Assembly (NCBI GenBank): GCA_900239685.1
Contig: OENT01000217.1
Coordinates: 95,153-159,152, forward strand
Origin: Rotaria macrura
Taxonomy: Eukaryota; Rotifera; Eurotatoria; Philodinida; Philodinidae
Direction: 5' to 3'
DNA: 64,000 nt
Part shown: positions 58,907 to 64,000 of the stretch, one piece after another
How positions within the stretch are numbered: position 1 is the stretch's first letter
Layout: every line of letters starts with the position of its first letter
Notes under the pieces: model-generated
The model's database searches: none
What the model was told of the DNA's origin: nothing
The model's input: only the letters and a program-made list of their open reading frames with translations
Translations under genes and position numbers: made by a program

Positions 58907-61900
58907 TTGAGACTTACTTACTTTGAAACAGATTTGCAATCTTCTTGACTAGTGTATTGGAAACTTTTCAAGTGAATTCGTATGATTTTCATTTATTTTT
59001 CAATCAAGCAAAATAACGATAGAAAAAGAAGAACGATTACCTTGAATAATCTGAGAATCGATGTTTATTATTTTAATAGTATGGATCAAGAAAAGATAAA
59101 GGTTCCCATGTAAATCAGCAGGAAACCAATGTATTTTAAAATTTAACTACGAACAAAATTATACTAAAATACTGAGACGATGATATCATGTGCGTACTGA
59201 AAACATGACAAGAAAGAAATACAAATGATGTTGATGCCATATATTTAATCCTAAAATATTTAATTGAAAATCATTTTATTTGTACGTATGATCTGTTCGT
59301 ATCGGTAGTATTCGAAGTATATGGTGTCAGTTAACATCTTTCGTTTCATTATACGAGATATTTTCTGTAGATCAATGCATTATCTGTTATGTCACTGTTC
59401 AATAGTCTACACATGCTTGTGTTTTCGATTAACATCGAACAGTGGCCATTTATACGTTTCTATGACGTACACATCGGTTGAAGTTAAAAATAATATCAGA
59501 TAAAATAAATTATTGCAAAAGAACATTTTTGGATTAACCCTCTATTATTTGCTGGCAAGTTGACCGTGTTTGGTTAGTTTCATATGTAATACCGGATACC
59601 TTGAACCTCTAGGGGCTCTAGTCATCTTATATAAAATAATAGAAAAGTATCATGTAACTCCTATGAATGGATTTTTAGTCCGAAAGCTTTCGACCCAATA
59701 GGCTCGACTGATAATTTATTTTTTCAGATTTTATGAAATACAGGCTTGAGGAAATATAAGAAAAATGACTTTTTATTTAAAACTGATACTTTTTTAAGGT
59801 GACATTCATTATTTATTTGAATATGTTAATAAAGATTCGTTGAAATTCAATTTACTAAATTCCGATGAAATGCCTATATAAAATAATTTTTTTTAAATCT
59901 AAATTAGGAACACATATTCTAACTGTCGATTTAGTGTAAAGCAATTACCTACGGTCTTTACTTAACATCTTTACTTCTGTTTTATATTTTACTTTATGTG
60001 CTTTACTTCTTCGGCACTCAATTTGTACCCCAATGCACTGTTGATGCGGGTGATGCACGCATAGAAATTCAGATATTTCTTTTTTTCGATTACATATTAA
60101 AATTTAAATGACATGTCGAACAGTTTCACAAGATCTAAAAAACACAAATCTGATCCATTCGAAATTTGTTGAGCTAAACGATGTCATAGCTTCAATTTTA
60201 GAATTCCTTTCTCTAAGAGTAGCAAGCGTTGAAAAGGAAGGATTATTCATGAAAGTTTTTGTGAATCAGAACAATTAAAAAACTAAAACGGAACTCACGG
60301 TACATTGTGATCGCTGCGATGCATGCAGATATGACGTTGTCAGACTAAAACAATCGCTCAAAAAAGGAAATCAGTGATCCTGTGAACACACGGTTTATTT
60401 TTCATTCTATTTTTTGTTAAATAACAGTTTATTTTATTTTTTAAAGTTACTCTTTTCTCCGGTTTAATTCACAAGTAGGACTAAGAATCATTTTCACTGT
60501 AGGAAAAAGAAAAGGAACATTTCATTTTCTTTTCTAACAATGAAGGTTATTCTAGCTCAATTATTTCTTTTAGAAATGTGTGAAGATAATATGATACCTG
60601 TTTCTAATATCATTATATTTTTCTATCAAATTTTTTCTACATCCATCGTATGACTCAAATATATACATGTAAATGAATGTAATGGAATATTAGAAGAATG
60701 AAATAGAATAAAGATGGTTAACTAATACACATAATTCCGAAGACTCGAGAAAACTTTTTATGAAAATATTAATAAAACATTCAGTTTTACACAACGATCA
60801 ATCGATTGCCTTAGTCTGATTTTAATATGAGTACTACTGATAGTTTCACTAGGTTTTTCTCAATGTGAAAGAAATAATCCAGGCATATATTGTCTATTCT
60901 TTTTCAATGCATTTAGGCTGCTCGAATCATATTTAGTGCAAACTCGTCTAATCTTCGTTTCCTACATTCAAGATAGAATTTCAAAAAATAGCTTTTCTGA
61001 GCACATCATTATGATAGTTGTTATAATAGATTTAATCATATAGCTTGAAAAATTGTGCCGAATCTATATTTTTAATGCATTGTGTTTTACTTCAAGGGCA
61101 TGAGAGCGTGTAATGATTAATGAATTTGGCTTGAAAGTATGTTTTTCTTCCAGCATTTATTCACGCGAGCACCTCAATGACGTAGTCAGTTTAGAAAAAA
61201 CAAGGGTTCATTGCATTATTTGTATGCCCTATAATCATAACATGAGAAAATGACGCATAATTGTAAACATTTACGAAATCGAAACTAAAGTTTATCATCT
61301 AAGAAGAGAATCAACGATTGTGTATGACGTACTAATATCTTCGATTTTAATATTGAATAAATTTTTTCTATATAACAGACTAATTCAAATTTCCGTTCCC
61401 GTTAGTTTTCATGTTCTGGCTAAAGTTAGAAAAACGACAATAAGGTAGAAAGCGGATTTATCCAACTTGCACTACATAAATAAATATAAAAACTATTGAT
61501 TGCGTAAGAAAATAAGAAATCATGATTCAGTGACTATTTCTAATTGATAGTCAATGAAATATAATAGTCGAAAAATACGTTTATGCTCTATGAAAATGAT
61601 CAGTTTCTTGTTAAAAATAGAATGCAAGACAAAAAGAGACTTCAATTTTCATCATTTGTTTTCAATGGAATACCACTTTTTACGATAGTGTCCTAGTGAA
61701 AAATATTCTGCCGGTTCCTAAAATATAAAATTTGTTCAATAACAGCTGAAGGTAAAGGGTTAATTGTATTTAAAATATTTTTTCTTCAGGCAGAATGTTC
61801 AAATATCTGACTTGTGTTTAGCTAATCTACTTAGTACATTTATTGCGTAGTAATTTATCTCTCTAAGGAACATCTGTACTGAAATTCTTCGACGAATGTG

Positions 61901-63511
61901 AACTAAATGCACTTTCCTATTGAATTTTGCTGATACGTGAATTGCATGATCAATCATAGTAAAATGACCAAGGGGTTTTCTCAGATAATGTAGAAGTGCA
62001 TCAGAATGTAGAATTCTTTCCGATTTCATGACAAAGTCTAGCTTTAATATGTGTCATTTATTCAACGAGATAATATTACATTGTAATTTCTATTGAATTG
62101 TAGACGAGTAAAACAAGCATGAGGTAGTGATAGTTCATCGTTGATTACATCATGATGATACAAATGTTTCAAAGTAGTAACTTATAATGCTCACGTGGAT
62201 TAGTCATGAAGAGAATTGAACAGTGGGGGTATGCACTGATACAAAGTATTGATAAATAAATGTTGCATGTATTTTTCATGATTATAAAAACTTATTTTTA
62301 GAAAAAACATGAGAAAAAAAACCTCGAAATCAAAATATAAAAGCGTGTTGAGCGACTTTTCAAGCCATTTACAGCACGGCATGAAAGTAAATGCGGAGCG
62401 TGCTTATTAAACGCATTGGATTTTATAGTAATTGTAATCTTCTTTTTTCATCCGATGCTTTCTTTTAACTCTACTCAGGAACAAAGCTTGTGAACTAAAT
62501 TATCAGCATTCGAACGAGAAAATCACTGGACTTCTTCTTGCTTGATACCACTTTTGAGATCAATATACTTTCAATACGGATCATCGTTGCAAACCATCTA
62601 AAATTGTCCATTTAGTTTCATGATGATTTCGATTCGGACACGTGCTTGAGAACGAGCAATTTTAGATGTACTATCGAAATTTCCTCGATGCGAGACAATA
62701 AACAAATCATTGTGACCATTGAAGAGTTTCAAAAAATAGTTGCGTCTAATAATCACATGAGACCTGTAAATCTCTACAAGTCAAGAGTTTTGACTGATGA
62801 AAACCAAATGTCACTCATTTATTCGATTATTGTGTCAGTAAAATGAAGACTATTGCTGTTAAGCTTTGATACAGATATCCTCAAAGCTTGAAGTACTAAA
62901 GATCTAAAATAAAGTCGACGCCATTTTTCTATTAGCTAATTTAGCACAGTATTCACTAAATTTTTAACAATATTTTCCTTGAAAATTCTTGTGAACGAAT
63001 GCCTTTATTTAAAACTCAAATCCTCTGTGACTTACTTGCGAGGATGTTAATTCACACAAATAAAATCCTACTTGAGTTTAGTGTAATATGTGTAATGATT
63101 CTCCTTCGAACAGACATATCTCTAACTGTTCAGAATTCATGTGGCAATTGAACTATAATAATTACGATAATAAAACACGTCAGTTTTCATTGAACACTGC
63201 CGATTCCAGTTAACAATAGTGCCACCTGCATCGAAGAAAGGATACAGAAAAACACAAGATATGCCAATCTGGAAAAACGGAAATTCTCGAATGATTCCTC
63301 TTCCTCGCTTATCACAGTTGTATATAAACTCGCAGATCATCTTTCATCAGTATTAGGACACAAAACCAAAGCTGGTCATATAGACTTAGAAGAATCCATA
63401 GGTTCACGAAATTAAACATGGTACCATCTTGAATCCTGAAACTTTTTGCTCATCAAGATAATATTGAACACAATTTCATCTTTCCCTCCGATACAAAGTC
63501 ACAACCGCAAC

Positions 63512-63536
63512 ATTATTATTATTATTATTATTATTT
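63512..63536 (+). repeat. (ATT)n microsatellite
   Basis: About eight ATT units near the right end of the window. Confidence 0.85.
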
Positions 63537-64000
63537 TCCGTTCCGATCTTATGATATTTCATTCGAATCGTTTTCTTCAACCTTGGATAAGAATACTGTG
63601 CTCGTTGACAATAATAATTATTCAGCTGCATTTATTTCCCATTCACATTTGGATTTATTTCAATAAATTGCAAGAATCAATATCGATGAAAAAATAGCTA
63701 TATTGAAAATAAATAAATCAACTGCTATGAAACTGTTTTTATTTCATGTATTTTTACTAATGTATATATATAAACTGCTAGTAGGATAGTGCTTGACTAG
63801 GATTTCTAGTCGCTAGTGTTTTTACATAGGTGTCAAATCAACATTGGGTGTCCTGTGCATACCTGTAGTTGATAAAAAACTTATAATCACGGTAAATAAC
63901 ATGACGATCTTGTTGTAAAGGACTAGTGGGGCTAAGGTCGTTATTCATTCCCTAATTTTTTTCAAAACAACCTATCTGGCTAGAATCAGCATTCAATTCT

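Larger units (their letters stand above)
57880..64000. other. Gene-poor stretch to the window end
   Basis: Six kilobases of AT-rich DNA without a recognisable gene on either strand. Microsatellites are (CT)n at 58244-58269, (AC)n at 58890-58906 and (ATT)n at 63512-63536. Frames at 59321-59503, 61799-62029, 62200-62382, 62646-62846, 63137-63340 and 63446-63697 have no family resemblance. Confidence 0.6.

Noticed and set aside
61799-62029. 76-codon minus-strand frame
   Set aside because: No similarity recognised and no supporting splice structure.
1-64000. tRNA genes, CRISPR arrays, retroelements
   Set aside because: Reading by eye found no B-box-containing cloverleaf, no regularly spaced direct repeats, and no reverse-transcriptase or integrase motifs. 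Covariance-model and profile searches would be needed to exclude degraded copies.

Overview
The window reads as nuclear DNA of a small invertebrate animal. It is strongly AT-rich, and the genes are split by GT-AG introns mostly 50-80 nt long, with a few of 0.9-2.1 kb. The recognisable proteins are metazoan: calpain-7, TMEM234, a ZFP36-type zinc-finger protein, a 7TM receptor, glutaryl-CoA dehydrogenase and the mitochondrial phosphate carrier. Among them sit a fungal/plant-like GH3 beta-xylosidase and a YbaY-like small protein. Acceptor-like polypyrimidine-AG sites lie just upstream of many start codons, and at least one gene pair is packed like an operon. This combination fits a rotifer, most likely a bdelloid, where spliced-leader trans-splicing and acquired carbohydrate enzymes are known. 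The species assignment is inference.

Layout. 119-414 (-): last two exons of an unknown gene. 5829-11709 (-): calpain-7, nine exons. 15573-16330 (-) NDUFS4 and 16390-17449 (-) COQ2: a tight mitochondrial pair only 59 nt apart. 18174-18894 (-): uncharacterised, possibly SnoaL-like protein. 21581-22450 (-): ZFP36/TIS11 mRNA-decay factor. 25074-30889 (+): family-B/Methuselah-like 7TM receptor, six exons, with a G/C-run repeat in one intron. 33884-34002 (+): 5S rRNA. 34661-35499 (-): membrane protein built from three copies of a two-helix unit. 35936-39562 (-) GCDH and 39721-40262 (-) TMEM234: a second close same-strand pair. 41560-41912: fold-back element. 42852-45232 (-): secreted GH3 beta-xylosidase. 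49910-51552 (+): cytochrome P450. 54483-55884 (+): phosphate carrier SLC25A3. 57438-57879 (-): YbaY-like protein. The rest, roughly half of the window, is gene-poor AT-rich DNA with microsatellites and a few putative short mobile repeats.

Mitochondrial functions are prominent: complex I assembly/activity (NDUFS4), ubiquinone synthesis (COQ2), lysine/tryptophan catabolism feeding electrons to ubiquinone (GCDH), and phosphate import (SLC25A3). In COQ2-NDUFS4 the intercistronic spacer carries AATAAA followed by a T-run and AG directly against the downstream ATG. That is the layout expected for a polycistronic transcript resolved by trans-splicing.

Exon joins were made by eye from frame, splice consensus and remembered family sequences. 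In every complete gene the summed exon lengths divide by three. I found no clear, wholly novel multi-gene system. The best leads are the operon/trans-splicing architecture, the triplicated membrane protein, the P450 lacking its WxxxR motif, and the short repeats.
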